Positions 32,185-44,671 of a DNA stretch of 64,000 nt are shown here, piece by piece. A program made the translations under genes and the position numbers. The stretch is taken from positions 171,354,761-171,418,760 of the forward strand of contig NC_089220.1 of assembly GCF_963924675.1 (NCBI RefSeq), written 5' to 3'. The stretch comes from Phocoena phocoena. Taxonomy: Eukaryota > Chordata > Mammalia > Artiodactyla > Phocoenidae. How positions within the stretch are numbered: position 1 is the stretch's first letter; each line of letters begins with the position of its first letter. Under the pieces are notes generated by a model, which worked only from the letters and a program-made list of their open reading frames with translations, searched no databases and was not told where the DNA came from.

Positions 32185-34730
32185 TTATTTTTAGATATAA
32201 CTGACATATAACATTGGATTAGTTTTAGGTATACAAAATAATGATTCCATATATGTGTATATTGCAAAGTGATTACCACAATAAATTAACATTAATCACC
32301 ATGCATAGTAATAAACTTTGTTGTTCTTGTGATAAATTTTACCTCTTAGCAACTTTCCAATATACAATACGGTATTATTAACTATAGTCATCATCCGGTA
32401 TGTTACCTCATCAGGACTTACTTATCTATTAATGAGAAGTTTGTACCTTTTGACCCCATTCACCCATTTCACCCACTCCCTACCTCTGGCAACCACCAAT
32501 CTGTTCTCTGTATCTATGAGGTTTTTTTACCTCCAGGTTCCGCTTATAAGTAAGATCATACAGTATTTGTCTTTCTCGGTGTCACTTATTTCTCTTAGCG
32601 TAATGTCCTCTAAGTTCATGCATGTTATTGCAGATGGCAAGATTTCCTTCTTTTTTATAGCGGAATAATATCCTTTTATGTATATACCACATTTAAACAA
32701 TTCATTTATCTGTTAGTGCACACTTAGGTTGCTTCCCTGACTTGGCTTTTGTAAGTAATGGTGCAATAACCTGGGAATGCAGATACCTTTTGAGAGAGGG
32801 ATGAAATTTCCTTCGAATACATACCCAGAAGAAGAATTACTGGATCATAAGGTAGTTCTACTTTTAGTATTTTGTGGAACCTCCATACTGTTTTCCATAG
32901 TGGCTGTATCAATTTACATTCCCATCAACAGTGCCCAAGGGTTTCCTTTTGTCCATATCATCTGCAACATTTGCTGTTCGTTGTCTTTTGATAATAGCTG
33001 TTCTAACAGGTGTGAGGTGATACCTCACTGTGGGTTTGATTTACATTTCCCTGATGATTAGTGATGTTGACCACCTTTTCATGTACCTGACGGTATTTGT
33101 ATGTCTCTTGGAAAAATGTTTATTCAGATCCTCTGCCCATATTTTAATCAGACTTTTTTTTAGGTGCATGAGATCTATCTATCTATAGATTGAACCCTTA
33201 TCAGATATACAGTTTGCAAATATTTTCTCTCATTGCTTTTTCATTTTGTTGATGGTTTCCTTTTCTGTACAGAAGCTTTTTAGTTTGATGTAGTCCCACC
33301 TTGTTTATTTTAGGTTTTGTTGCCCTTGCTTTTGCTGTCAAATCCAAAATATCATCACCAAGACCGATGTCAAGGAGCTTACCACCTATTTTCTTCTAGG
33401 AGTTTTACGGTTTCAGGTCTTACGTACAAGTCTTTAATCCATTTTTGAGTTAATTTTTGTGTCTGGTGTAACGTAGTGGTCCAGTTTCATTCTTTTGCAT
33501 GTGAGCTGTCCAGTGTTCCCAGCACCTTTTACTGACAAGTCTGTCCTTTCCCTATTGTATATTCTTGGCCTCTTTGTTGTAATTAATTGACCATAGATAT
33601 GTGTAGGTTTGTTTCGGAGCTCTCTATTCTGTTCCATTGATCTGTGTATCTGTTTGTAAGCAAATACCGTATTGTTTTGATTACTATAGCTTTGTAATAT
33701 AATTGGAAACCAGGAAGCATGAAGCCTTCAGCTTTGTTCTTAAGATTGCTTTGGCTATTTGGGGTCTTGTATGGTTCCATATACATTTGAGGATTGTTTC
33801 TTCTATTTCTGTGAAAACTCCCATTGGAATTTTGATAGGAATTACGTGAAGTGTAGATTGCTTTGTGTAGTATGAAACGTTTAATGCTATTGTTACAATT
33901 TGTGAGCCTAGAACATCTTTCCATTCATTTGTGTCTTCCATGTCTGTCATCAATGTCTTAAAGTTTTCAGTGTACAAGTCTTTCACCTCCTTGGTTAAAT
34001 TTGTTCCTGGATATTTTATTATTTCTGATGTGATTGTAAATGGGATTGTTTTCTTAATTTCTCTTTCTGTAGTTTATTAGTGTATAAAAATGCAACAGAT
34101 TTTTGCATATCAATTTTGTATCCTGCAACTCTACTGAATTTATTACTTCTGTCCATTTTTTGGTGGAGTCTGTAGGGTTTTCTATATATATCACCTGCAA
34201 ATAGTGACAGTTTTACTACTTCCTTTACAGTTCGGATGCCATTTATTTATTTATTTATTGTCTAATTGCTCTGGCTAGGACTTCCATTACCACGTTGAAT
34301 AAAAGTGGCAAGAGTGGGTATTCTTGTCTTGTTCCTGATCTTAGAGGAAAAGATATTAGTTTTTTGTTTTTTTTTTTTACCAATGAGTGTGATAATAGCT
34401 GTGGGCTTGTCATGTATGGCCTTTATTATATTGAGGCATGTTGTTCCCTCTACACCCAGTTTGTTGAGAGTTTTTACCATAAATGTATGTTGAATTTTGT
34501 CATTTACTTTTTCTGCCTCTATTGATTTTTGATTACTGTTTCAATCTCCCTGCTAGTAATGAGCCTGTTCAGATTTTCTCTCTCTTCATGATTCGGTCTT
34601 GATAGGTTGTATCTTTCTAGGAATTTCCATTTCTTCTAGGTTATCCAATTTGTTGGCATACAATTGTTCATAGCACTCTCTTATGATTCTTTGTATTTCT
34701 CGGTACAGTTGTGTCTCCTCTTTCATTTCT
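32185..34730 (-). mobile_element. Older L1, antisense, left part
   Basis: The 3' end is at left (TTAGATATAACTGACATATAAC, then ATAATGATTCCATATATG). Antisense ORF2 continues with many stops. Frames such as 33583-33924 and 34262-34480 carry L1 reverse-transcriptase text. It stops at TTTCATTTCT (34721-34730), the target site of a younger L1, and resumes at about 39944. Confidence 0.88.
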
Positions 34731-36076
34731 AATTTTTTTTTTTTAGTCATCAATTTTATACACATCAGTGTATACACGTCAATCCCAGTCGCCCAATTCA
34801 TCACACCCCCACCGCCACCCCCTGCTGCTTCCCCCCCTGGTGTCCATACGTTTGTTTTCTACATCTGTGACTCAACTTCTACCTTGAAAACTGGTTCGTC
34901 TGTACCATTTTTCTGGGTTCCACATCTATGCATTAATATACAATATTTGTTTTTCTCTTTCTGACTTACTTCACTCTGTATGACAGTCTCTAGATCCATC
35001 CACGTCTCAACAAATGACCCAATTTCGTTCCTTTTTATGGCTGAGTAATATTCCGTTGTATATATGTGCCACAACTTCTTTATCTATTCATATGTCGATG
35101 GGCATTTAGGTTGCTTCCGTGACCTGGCTATTGTAAATAGTGCTGCAATGAACATTGGGGTGCATGTATCTTTTTGGTTTTCTCTGGGTATATGCCCAGT
35201 AGTGGGATTGCTGGATCATATGGTAATTCTATTTTTAGTTTTTTAAGGAACCTCCATACTGTTCTCCATAGTGGCTGTATCAGTTTACATTCCCACCAAC
35301 AGTGCAAGAGGGTTCCCTTTTCTCCACACCCTCTCCAGCATTTGTTGTTTGTAGATTTTATGATGAAGCCCATTCTAACTGGTGTGAGGTGATACCTCAT
35401 TGTAGTTTTGATTTGCATTTCTCTAATAATTAGTGATGTTGAGCAGCTTTTCATGTGCTTCTTGGCCATCTGTATGTTTTCTTTGGAGAAATGTCTAGTT
35501 AGGTTTTCTGCCCATTTTTGGATTGGGTTGTTTGTTTTTCTGATATTGAGCTGCATGAGCTACTTGTATATTTTGGAGATTAATCCTTTGTCAGTTGCTT
35601 CAATTGCAAATATTTTCTCCCATTCTGAGGGTTCTCTTTTTGTCTTGTTTATGGTTTCCTTTGCTTTTCAAAGGCCTTTAAGTTTCCCTAGGTCCCATTT
35701 GTTTGTTTTTGTTTTTATTTCCATTACTCTAGGAGGTGGATCAGAAAAGATCTTGCTGTGATTTATCTCAATGAGTGTTCTTCCTATGTTTTCCTCTAAG
35801 AGTTTTATAATGTCTGGTCTTACATTTAGGTCTCTAAATCATTTTGAGTTTATTTTTGTGTATGGTGTTAGGGAGTGTTCTGATTTCATTCTTTTACATG
35901 TAGCTGTCCAGTTTTCCCAGCACCATTTATTGAAGAGTATGTCTTTCCTCCATTGTATATCCTTGCCTCCTTTGTCATAGATTAGTTGACCATAGGTTCA
36001 TGGGTTTACCTCTGAGATTTCTATCTTGTTCCATTGACCTATGTTTCTGTTTTTGTGCCAGTACCATACTGTCTGG

Positions 36077-37000
36077 TTACTGTAGCTTTGTAGTATAGTC
36101 TGAAGTCAGGGAGTCTGATTCCTCCAGCTCCATTTTTTTTTCCCTCAAGACTGCTTTGGCTATTCGGGGTCTTTTGTGTCTCCATACAAATTTTAAGATT
36201 TTTCGTTCTAGTTCTGTAAAAAATGCCATTGGTAATTTGATAAGGGTTGCATTGAATCTGTAGATTGCTTTGGGTAGTATAGTCCTTTTCACAGTATTGA
36301 TTCTTCCAATCCAAGAACATGGTATATCACTCCATGTGTTGGTATCATCTTTAATTTCTTTCATCAGTGTCTTATAGTTTTCTACATACAGGTCTTTTGT
36401 CTCCCTAGGTAGGTTTATTCCTAGGTATTTTATTCTTTTAGTTGCATTGGTAAATAGGAGTGTTTCCTTAATTTCTCTTTCAGATTTTTCATCATTAGTG
36501 TATAGGAATGCAAGAGATTTCTGTGAGTTAATTTTGTATCCTGCAACTTTAGTAAATGCACTGATTAGCTCTAGTAGTTTTCTGGCGGCATTTTTAGGAT
36601 TCTCTATGTATAGTATCATGTCATCTGCAAACAGTGACAGTTTTACTTCTTTTCCAATTTGTATTCCTTTTATTTCTTTTTCTTCTCTGATTGCCAAGGC
36701 TAGGACTTCCAACGCTATGTTGAATAATAGCGGTGAGAGTGGACATCCTTGTCTTGTTCCTGATCTTAGAGGAAATGCTTTCAGTTTTTCACCATTGAGA
36801 ATGATGTTTGTTGTGGGTTTGTCGTATATGGCCTTTATTATGTTGAGGTAGGTTCCCTCTATGCCCACTTTCTGGAGAGTTTTTATCATAAATGGGTGTT
36901 GATTTTTTTTTTTTTTTTTTTTGCGGTACACGGGCCTCTCACTGCAATGGCCTCTCTCATTGCAGACCACAGGCTCCGGACGCACAGGCCCAGTGGCCAT
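36077..37000 (-). pseudogene. Chimeric ORF: SINE-derived N terminus fused to L1 reverse transcriptase
   Basis: A 307-codon open frame. Residues 1-32 are translated from the antisense CHR SINE, with its poly-A tail read as a lysine run (about residues 27-32). Residues 33 onward are L1 ORF2, with RT motifs [10 protein letters not shown] at about 81-90 and the catalytic FADD box at 124-127 (bases 36620-36631). It ends at a frameshift/stop after the RT region. L1 ORF2p is normally about 1,275 residues with endonuclease, RT and C-terminal parts. Here the endonuclease is separated by the SINE, so no retrotransposition function is expected. The fusion is in frame by chance. Confidence 0.85.
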
Positions 37001-37115
37001 GGCTCACGGGCCCGGCCGCTCCGCAGCATGTGGGATCTTCCTGGACCGGGGCACGAACCCGCGTCTCCTGCATCGGCAGGTGGACTCTCAACCACTGTGC
37101 CACCAGGGAAGCCCC
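36903..37115 (-). mobile_element. CHR-type SINE, short young form, antisense, inside young L1
   Basis: A poly-T at 36903-36922 leads into GCGGTACACGGGCCTCTCAC. The head ends CACCAGGGAAGCCCC. A perfect 10-bp duplication TGGGTGTTGA lies at 36893-36902 and 37116-37125. The third layer of nesting: SINE in young L1 in old L1. Confidence 0.96.
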
Positions 37116-39497
37116 TGGGTGTTGAATTTTGTCAAAAGCTTTTTCTGAATCTATTGAGATGATCATATGGTTTTTATTCTTCAATTTGTTAATATGGTGT
37201 ATCACATTGATTGATTTGTGTATATTGAAGAATCCTTGCATCCCTGGGATAAATCCCACCTGATCATGGTGTATTATCCTTTTAATGTGTTGTTGGATTG
37301 TTTGCTAGTATTTTGTTGGGGATTCTTGCATCTATATTCATCAGTGATATTGGTCTCTAATTTTCTTTTTTTGTAGTATCTTTGTCTGGTTTTGGTATCA
37401 GGGTGATGGTAGCCTCATAGAATGAGTTTGGGAGTGTTCCTTCTGCTGCAATTTTTTGGAAGAGTTTGAGAAGGATGGGTGTTAGCTCTTCTCTAAATGT
37501 TTGATAGAATTCACCTGTGAAGCCATCTGGTCCTGGACTTTCGTTTGTTGGAAAATTTTTAATCACAGTTTCAATTTCATTACTTGTGATTGGGCTGTTC
37601 ATATTTTCTATTTCTTCCTGGTTCAGTCTTGGAAGCTTATACCTTTCTAAGAATTTGTCCATTTCTTCCAGGTTGTCCATTTTATTGGCATAGAGTTGCT
37701 TATAGTAGTCTCTTAGGATGCCTTGTATTTCTGCGGTGTCTGTTGTCTACTTTTTCATTTCTTATTTTATTGATTTGAGTCCTCTCCCTCTTTTTTCTTG
37801 ATGAGTCTGGCTAATGGTTTATCAATTTTGTTTATCTTCTCAAAGAACCAGCTTTTAATTTTATTGATCTTTGCTATTGTTTTCTTTGTTTCTATTTATT
37901 TCTGCTCTGATCTTTATGATTTCTTTCCTTCTGCTAACTTTGAGTTTTGTTCTTCTTTCTCTCGTTCCCTTAGGTGTAAGGTTAGATTATTTGAGATTTT
38001 TCTTGTTTCTTGAGGTAGGCTTGTATAGCTATAAACTTCCCTCTTAGAACTGCTTTTGCTGCATCCCATAGGTTTTGGATTGTAGTGTTTTCACTGTCAT
38101 TTGTCTCTAGGTATTTTTTGATTTCCTCTTTGATTCATTAGTGATCTCTTGGTTATTTAGTAACGTAGTGTTTAGCCTCCACATGTTTGTGTTTTTTACG
38201 TTTCTTCCCCTGTAATTCATTTCTAATCTCATAGCGTTGTTGTCAGAAAAGGTGCTTGATACGATTTCAGTTTTCTTAAATTTACTCAGGCTTTATTTGT
38301 GACCCAAGATGTGATCTATCCTGGAGAATGTTCCGTGCGCACTTGAGAAGGAAGTGTAATCTGCTGTTGGTGGATGGAATGTCCAATAAATATCAATTAA
38401 ATTTATCTGATCTATTGTGTCATTTAAAGCTTCTCTTTCCTTATTTATTTTCATTTTGGATGATCTGTCCATTGGTGTAGGTGTTAAAGTCTCCCACTAT
38501 TATTGTATTACTGTCGATTTCCTCTTTTACAGCTGTTAGCAGTTGCCTTGTGTATTGAGGTGCTCCTATGTTGGGGGCATATATATTTATAATTGTTATA
38601 TCTTCTTCTTGGATTGATTCCTTGATAATTATGTAGTGTCTTTCCTTATCTCTTGTAACATTCTTTAAAGTCTATTTCATCTGAGATGAGGATTGCTACT
38701 CCAGCTTTCTTTTTATTTCCGTTTGCATGGATTATCTTTTTCCATCCCCTCATTTTCAGTCTGTATGTGTCCCTAGTCTGAAGTGGGTCTCTTGTAGACA
38801 GCATATATATGGGTCTTGTTTTTGTATCCATTCAGCAAGCCTGTGTCTTTTGGTTGGAGCATTTAATCCATTCACGTTTAAGGTAATTATCGATATGTGA
38901 GTTCCTACGACCATTTTCTTGTTTTGGGTTTGTTTTTGTAGGTCCTTTTATTCTCTTGTGTTTCCCACTTAGAGAAGTTCCTTTAGCATTTGTTGTAGAG
39001 CTAGTTTGGTGGTGCTGAATTCTCTTAGCTTTTGCTTGTCTGTAAAGCTTTTGATTTCTCCATCGAATCTGTATGAGATCCTTGCCGGGTAGAGTAATCT
39101 TGGTTGTAGGTTCTTAACTTTCATCACTTTAAGTATATCATGCCACTCCCTTCTGGCTTGTAGTTTCTGCTGAGAAATCAGCTGTTAACCTTATGGGAGT
39201 TCCCTTGTATGTTATTTGTCGTTTCTCCCTTGCTGCTTTCAATAATTTTTCTTTGTCTTTAATTTTTGCCAATTTGATTACTCTGTGTCTTGGCGTGTTA
39301 CTCCTTGGGTTTATCCTGTATGGGACTCACTGTGCTTCCTGGACTTGGGTGGCTATTTCCTTTCCCATGTTAGGGAAGTTTTCAACCATAATCTCTTCAA
39401 ATATTTTCTTGGGTCCTTTCTCTCTTTTCCTTCTGGGACCCCTACAATGCGAATGTTGTTGCGTTTAATGTTGTCCCAGAGGTCTCTTAGGCTGTCT

Positions 39498-39794
39498 TCA
39501 TTTCTTTTCATTCTTTTTTCTTTGTTCTGCAGCAGTGAATTCCACCATTCTGTCTTCCTGGTCACTTATCCGTTCTTCTGCCTCAGTTATTCTGCTATTG
39601 ATTCCTTCTAGTGTAGTTTTCATTTCAGTTATTGTATTGTTCATCTCTGTTTGTTTGTTCTTTAATTCTTCTAGGTCTTTATTGAACATTTCTTGCATCT
39701 TCTCCATGTTTGCCTCCATTCTTTTTCCGAGGTCCTGGATCATCGCCACTATCATTATTCTGAATTCCTTTTCTGGAAGGTTGCCTATCTCCAC
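39498..39794 (-). pseudogene. L1 ORF1 coiled-coil remnant (younger L1)
   Basis: Ninety-eight codons beginning MEIGNLPEKEF and continuing as a heptad-rich helix (EMQEMFNKDLEELKNKQTEM). It ends in a Lys/Glu-rich stretch. It represents the N-terminal coiled coil of ORF1p. The RNA-recognition part lies at 39353-39565 in another frame (KRNEDSLRDLWDNIKRNNIRI), indicating a frameshift. Confidence 0.85.
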
Positions 39795-39943
39795 TTGATT
39801 TAGTTGTTTTTCTGGGGTTTTATCTCATTCCTTCATCTGGTACATAGCCCTCTGCCTTTTCATCTTGTCTATCTTTCTGTGAATGTGGTTTTTGTTCCAC
39901 AGGCTGCAGGACTGTAGGTCTTCTTGCTTCTGCTCTCATTTCT

Positions 39944-41330
39944 GATGTTTGAGTTCTCTTTTTCTTGGTGAGTCTAGCCAAATGTTGTCAATTTTGTGTA
40001 TCTTCAAAAACTAGCTTAGTTTCAATGATCTTTTAATTGTCTTTTTAGTCTATTTTATTTCTGCCTGATCTGTTATTTCCTTCCTTCCACAAACTTGGGA
40101 TTCATTTGTTTTTCAGTGTCTTTGAGGTGTAAAGTTAGGTCGTTTATTTGAGATCTTTGTTTCTTTACATAGGCATTTATCAGTATGAACTTCCCTCTTA
40201 GAACTGCTTCTGGTGTCCCGTCAGTTTTTGTATGTTGTATTTCCATTTTCACTTGTCTTAATTTTTGATTTCTCTTTTGTATTCTTCTTTGACCCATCGG
40301 TTGTTCAGTAGTATGCTGTTTAATATCCACATATTTGTGAATTTTCCAGTTTTCTTCTTGTAATTTCTAGTTTCATACCACTGTGGTCAGAAACAATGTT
40401 CGATATGATTTCAGTCTTCTTAAATTTGTTAAGACTTGTTTTGTGGCCTAACATCATATATCCTGGAAAATGTTTCATGTTAGCTGGAGAAAAATGTGTA
40501 TCCTGTTGCTTTTGGATGGAATGTTCTGTATATGTTAAGTCCATCTGGTCTAACATGCAGTTTAAGTCCAGTGTTTCCTTTTTGACTTTATGTCTGGATG
40601 TGGTATCCACTTATTAAAGTGTATTATTAAAGTCCCCTACTATTGTTATACTGATGTCTACTTCTCCCTTTAGGGCTGTTAATGTTTGCTTTATATATTT
40701 AGGTGCTCCTATGCTGTGTGTAATTTACATGTTTACATCCTCTTGTTGGATTGACTTATTTTATAATTACCTTTCGTCTCTTATTACAGTCTTTGTCTGG
40801 GAGCCAGTTTTACCTGATTCACGTTTAGTTACCCCAGGCTTTTTCTTGTTTTCCATTTATGCAGAGTATCATTTTACATCCCTTCACTTTTGAGTGTGTC
40901 CTTACAACTGGGTCTTGTTTTTTGTTTGTTTTTATACCTATTCAGCCATGATATGTATTCTGATTGGAGAACTTAGTCCATTTACATTTTAGGTAATTAT
41001 TGATAGGTATGTACTTACTGCCATTTTGTTCATTGTTTTCTGGCTGTTTTGTAATTCTCGTTTTTTTTCTTCTCTTGATCTCTTCATGTGTTGTGATGAT
41101 CTTCTGTAGTGATATGCCTAGATTCCTTTCTTGTTATCTTTTGTGTATCTATTACAGGTTTTTGCTTTGTTGTTACCATGAGGTTTAAATTTATGTCTCT
41201 TTTACGATAATAACAACTTAAGTTTGAATGTACTCTTAACTCCAGTCTTTTTAATATCTGGAGAATTTAAAGCAATGTTTCCCTTTTCTTTTTTGGTGTT
41301 AATAATTTATTTCTCATTTTGTTAGGTGTT
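39944..41330 (-). mobile_element. Older L1, antisense, right part
   Basis: It resumes the L1 interrupted at 34730, from TTGAGTTCTCTTTTTCTTGGTG through antisense ORF2 N-terminal sequence (for example TGGATGGAATGTTCTG, GGTGCTCCTATGCTG) to the inter-ORF region near 41330. ORF1 is absent or unrecognisable. A pyrimidine-rich stretch at 41350-41370 follows. Confidence 0.82.
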
Positions 41331-41439
41331 TTTATCCTTTTTTTATTAGTTTCCCCCCCTCCCCCCAGAGAACTAACTTCTGGTGTTACTGACGTTTTTC
41401 GTATTACATATCTGCTATTTCATGGGTTTCGTGTTTTAT

Positions 41440-42960
41440 CTTTTATTCTCACAATTCAGTTTTTTAGTATATTCTGTTGTGTAACCATCACATCTATTCT
41501 AGAACATTCTCATCACCCCAAAAGAAACCCCTATACATTGGCAATCATTTCCCAATTCTGTGCCTCCACTCTGTCCCCATCCTAGGCTCTTGTGACTGCT
41601 AATCCCTTTTCTGTCTCTATGGTTTGCCTATTCTGGACAGTTCACATAAATGGAATCATAATGTGTGGTCTTTTGCAACAGGCTTCTTTCTCTTAGCGTG
41701 TGTTCCAAGTTCATCCGTGTGGTTGCACACATCAGTAATTCTTCTTAATTTTCAAATAATTTGTCATTGTATGTATATAGTACATTTATTTATCCACCCA
41801 TTGGTTAATGGACATTTAGGTCATTTCCATTTTTGGCTAGGATGAATAACACCACTATAAATATTTAAAGAAAAAATGTGTGTGTATATATGTTTTGCTT
41901 CTCTTGGGTGTATCCCTAGGAGTGGAAATGCTGGGTCATATGCTCACCCTTGATTTAACTTTCTGAAGAACTGCACTACTGTTTTTCTAAAGTGACTTCA
42001 CTATTTTATATCCCCACCAACAATTTAAGATTTCCATTTCCTCCACATCTTTGCCAACACTCGTTACTATATAGCTTTCTGATTTTAGACATCCTAGGGT
42101 AGGTGAAGTTGTATCTCATGGTTTTTAGTTTGATTTCCCTAATGACTAATTTTGTTAAGCATGTTTTCATGTGTTTACTGGCCATTTGTGTATGATCTTT
42201 GGCGATATCTCTCTTCAAATCATTTGCCCATTTAAAAATATTTTTAATTTTATAAGGTTTCTTTATATATTCTGGATACAAATTCCTTATGAGGTATGGT
42301 TTTCAAGTATTTTCTCCCATTCTGTGGGTTGTCATCTCACCTTCTTGATGGTGTCCTTTGATAGACAAAGGTTTTAATTTTGATGAAGTTCAATTTATCT
42401 TTGCTGCTGCTGTTGTTTTTGGTACTCTAAGAAACCACCGTCTAACCCATTAGACGGATTTGATGATGAGGATTGTTTTTTCTTTTATAGTTTTAGCTCT
42501 TACAATTAGATCTCTGATCATTTTAAGTTAACTTTTACAGATGGTGTGTAAAGTCCAGATTTGTTTTGCATGTCAGTATCTCTTTTTATCTCATTATTTA
42601 CTTTACTTTCAGTTTTGTTTTTGAGATGAAAGCTTATTTTTCTCATTTCCAAACTTTCTATTTTTCTACCATATTTATTTAAAGTTATACATTTCCCTCT
42701 AAGCACTGCTTTATTTACATTCCACAATTTTTACTATGTACTATTTTCATTATCATTCATTAAAAAAATGTTCTAATTCCCGGTGCAATTCCACTTTGAC
42801 CCTTGGGTTATTCAGAAGTGTGCTGCTTAATTTCCAGACTTTTGGGGATTTTCTAAGTTTGTTTTATGGTCCAGCATATAGTCTGTTTTGGTAAGTGTCC
42901 CACTTGGACGTGAAAAGAAAAGGTATCTGCAGTTGTTTGTCTGATGTTGTGTTTGACAGT
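41440..42960 (-). mobile_element. Old L1M, antisense
   Basis: It contains antisense L1M 3' and ORF2 sequence: AGAACATTCTCATCACCCC, CTCTATGGTTTGCCTATTC, ATTTCCCTAATGACTAAT, TTCTCCCATTCTGTGGG, GTTTTAGCTCTTACAATTAG, and on to endonuclease-region sequence near 42830-42960. Divergence is high. A perfect 8-bp stem, 4-nt loop hairpin (CCGTCTAA / TTAGACGG) lies at 42438-42457. Confidence 0.85.
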
Positions 42961-42974
42961 TGTCAGTTAGATCA

Positions 42975-43165
42975 AGCTAAGGTCCCAGTCATGCCAGTCA
43001 TGTGAGTTAAGAAACCTACAGTTTCCCAGCTGGGCCTCCAGATTGAGAGGCAGATAAGCCATGCCCACTGTATTCTGCTCAAACTCCTGAGCCACAGGCT
43101 TTGTAAAATGATTATGTTGTGGAATTTTGGGATGGTTTGTTATGAAGCAACTGTAAGGAGAAATG
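42975..43165 (+). mobile_element. MaLR/MLT1-type LTR 3' part (tentative)
   Basis: GCCAGTCATGTGAGTTAAG, CTCCTGAGCCACAGG, ATGATTATGTTGTGG, TTTTGGGATGGTTTGTTATG and AAGCAACTG follow the 3' order of MLT1/MST LTRs. Confidence 0.55.
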
Positions 43166-43890
43166 ACTACCCTGTAGGCTCAATGTTTGAGAAGAATCTA
43201 TGCTTTTTCATAATCCTTATGGAATTTAGGACCAGAGTTAGAGATTAATTCTAGTATAATGTGTTTTACAGCCATTTGGTAATAGGCAAGATGTACCAAA
43301 AATACACCTTACAGCTGTAACCGTAGTAGCTAGTATCACACTCCTGAACACAGTGCTACCAAAAGTTGTTATATATAAAATTTTGTGCTACTTTTTTCCT
43401 ATGCTAAAATCTAATCATTGTAATTGTTTGTTAATGTCTATAAAAATATAAATAAAACCCCCAAGAGACTTAGGAAATACATATGCAACTATACTGTTGA
43501 AGGTAAAGTTCAGTTCTAAAATTCCTAAGAGGATATCTTGTTGGCTTCTCAAGTGAAGGAAAGAAAGTATTTTCTGGCTATTCACATCTCAAATTGCTGG
43601 GCAACAAACCTATCAACATATAGTAAATCTCTCTCTCTCAGAAATGAACAGGATGGGGCTTCTGCAACTTTGTCCACTGAGGCAGACAGCTGCCCGTCAG
43701 GTTCTGGTGCTCCTGGCTGTCTGACTTACAGAAGTCCTAGGTAAGCGTAAGGTTTGGTGTCCCTGTCGAGGGGTCGTGTGCATCCGGTAGGCGTCTGTTC
43801 TATGCTGTGCTCTCAGGGTTACTGGGCAGAATCATTTAAAAGTATTTATTTTGAGCCATGAATGTGAAAAATCAAGGATATGGTTGAAGA
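43166..43890. other. DNA downstream of MINDY3, nothing recognised
   Basis: No exon or repeat family seen. A 68-codon frame at 43538-43744 has no recognisable motif. Confidence 0.45.
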
Positions 43891-43906
43891 AAAAAAAGTG
43901 TTTATT
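43845..43906 (-). terminator. Candidate MINDY3 polyadenylation signals
   Basis: Two minus-strand AATAAA hexamers lie at 43906-43901 and 43850-43845, about 770 and 825 nt downstream of the stop codon. The first is followed within a few bases by a T-rich stretch (TTTTTTTTCTTC at about 43898-43887), which favours it as the functional site. Without transcript data the choice is tentative. Confidence 0.45.
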
Positions 43907-44671
43907 TAGGCCATCCACTAGGATCATAATAAATAATGCAATATACTAATGTAATAACAGATGTTCTCATGCATTTATCACATTTAAAATATACAAGAAA
44001 GCTGGCTTACAGGGCTGTTGGGACAAATTTGGAGAAGTGTATTTGGCAATACAGTGAAAGCTGACAGTCTTAAGACTATCAGATTCCTTCACTCTATATG
44101 TCTGTGAATAAATGGTAATGCTCCCTTATAGCTTCTACTTTTTATAAACATGCCAGAGCTAAGCCAATTGTCAAAGGTCCAGGTTGACAATTTGTTATTT
44201 ATCAATCAATGTTTCTAATGGAAACCAGATTTTAGAAAATAACAAAGATAAACTCTTGCGTTTCAGCGTGGAGGCTGATATGCTGCATGCCAGAATCATT
44301 TAAGCAAACTGTGCCTGAATGAAATAAAACCCCAAAGTTGAAGTTTATAAATAGTAACTCTGATACTCAATATAAAAATGTTATAATACGATGCTTGATA
44401 AATGACCAAATTATCTGACTGCAACAGTGATAAACTTTGATTACAGCTTAGTTTTGCTAGTAAATTTCACATAAAGAGTTTAAATAGGGTAACCTTTAAC
44501 TTAAACCTTTAAAACAAATAATTTAAACATCTCTTAAACACTGAAAATGTGTTTTCAATTGTTATTTACAGTTAATCAATGATACCAGTGTATAGCTTAA
44601 TTGAGCCAATCGCCAGTCTTTCATCCCTCCTTCGACATCTGCTATTACAATCTTATAAATACTTCGGCAAA
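43890..44671 (-). other. MINDY3: MINDY3 3' untranslated region (predicted)
   Basis: The AT-rich sequence after the stop codon lacks obvious repeats. The minus strand includes TGTAAATA at 44570-44563, a match to the Pumilio consensus UGUANAUA. The extent is inferred from the first strong AATAAA. Confidence 0.55.

Larger units (their letters stand above)
34731..39933 (-). mobile_element. Younger L1, antisense, 5'-truncated
   Basis: The 3' end has a T run (34733-34745) followed by antisense cetartiodactyl L1 3'UTR (TACACATCAGTGTATACACG). ORF2 frames are longer than in the neighbouring L1s: 307 codons at 36077-37000, 142 at 35128-35556, 107 at 37357-37680. An ORF1 coiled-coil frame of 98 codons lies at 39498-39794. 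The right end at about 39933 is in the region just upstream of ORF1, so most of the 5'UTR is missing. The likely duplication is TTTCATTTCT (34721) and TCTCATTTCT (39934). Frameshifts and a SINE make it inactive. Confidence 0.9.
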
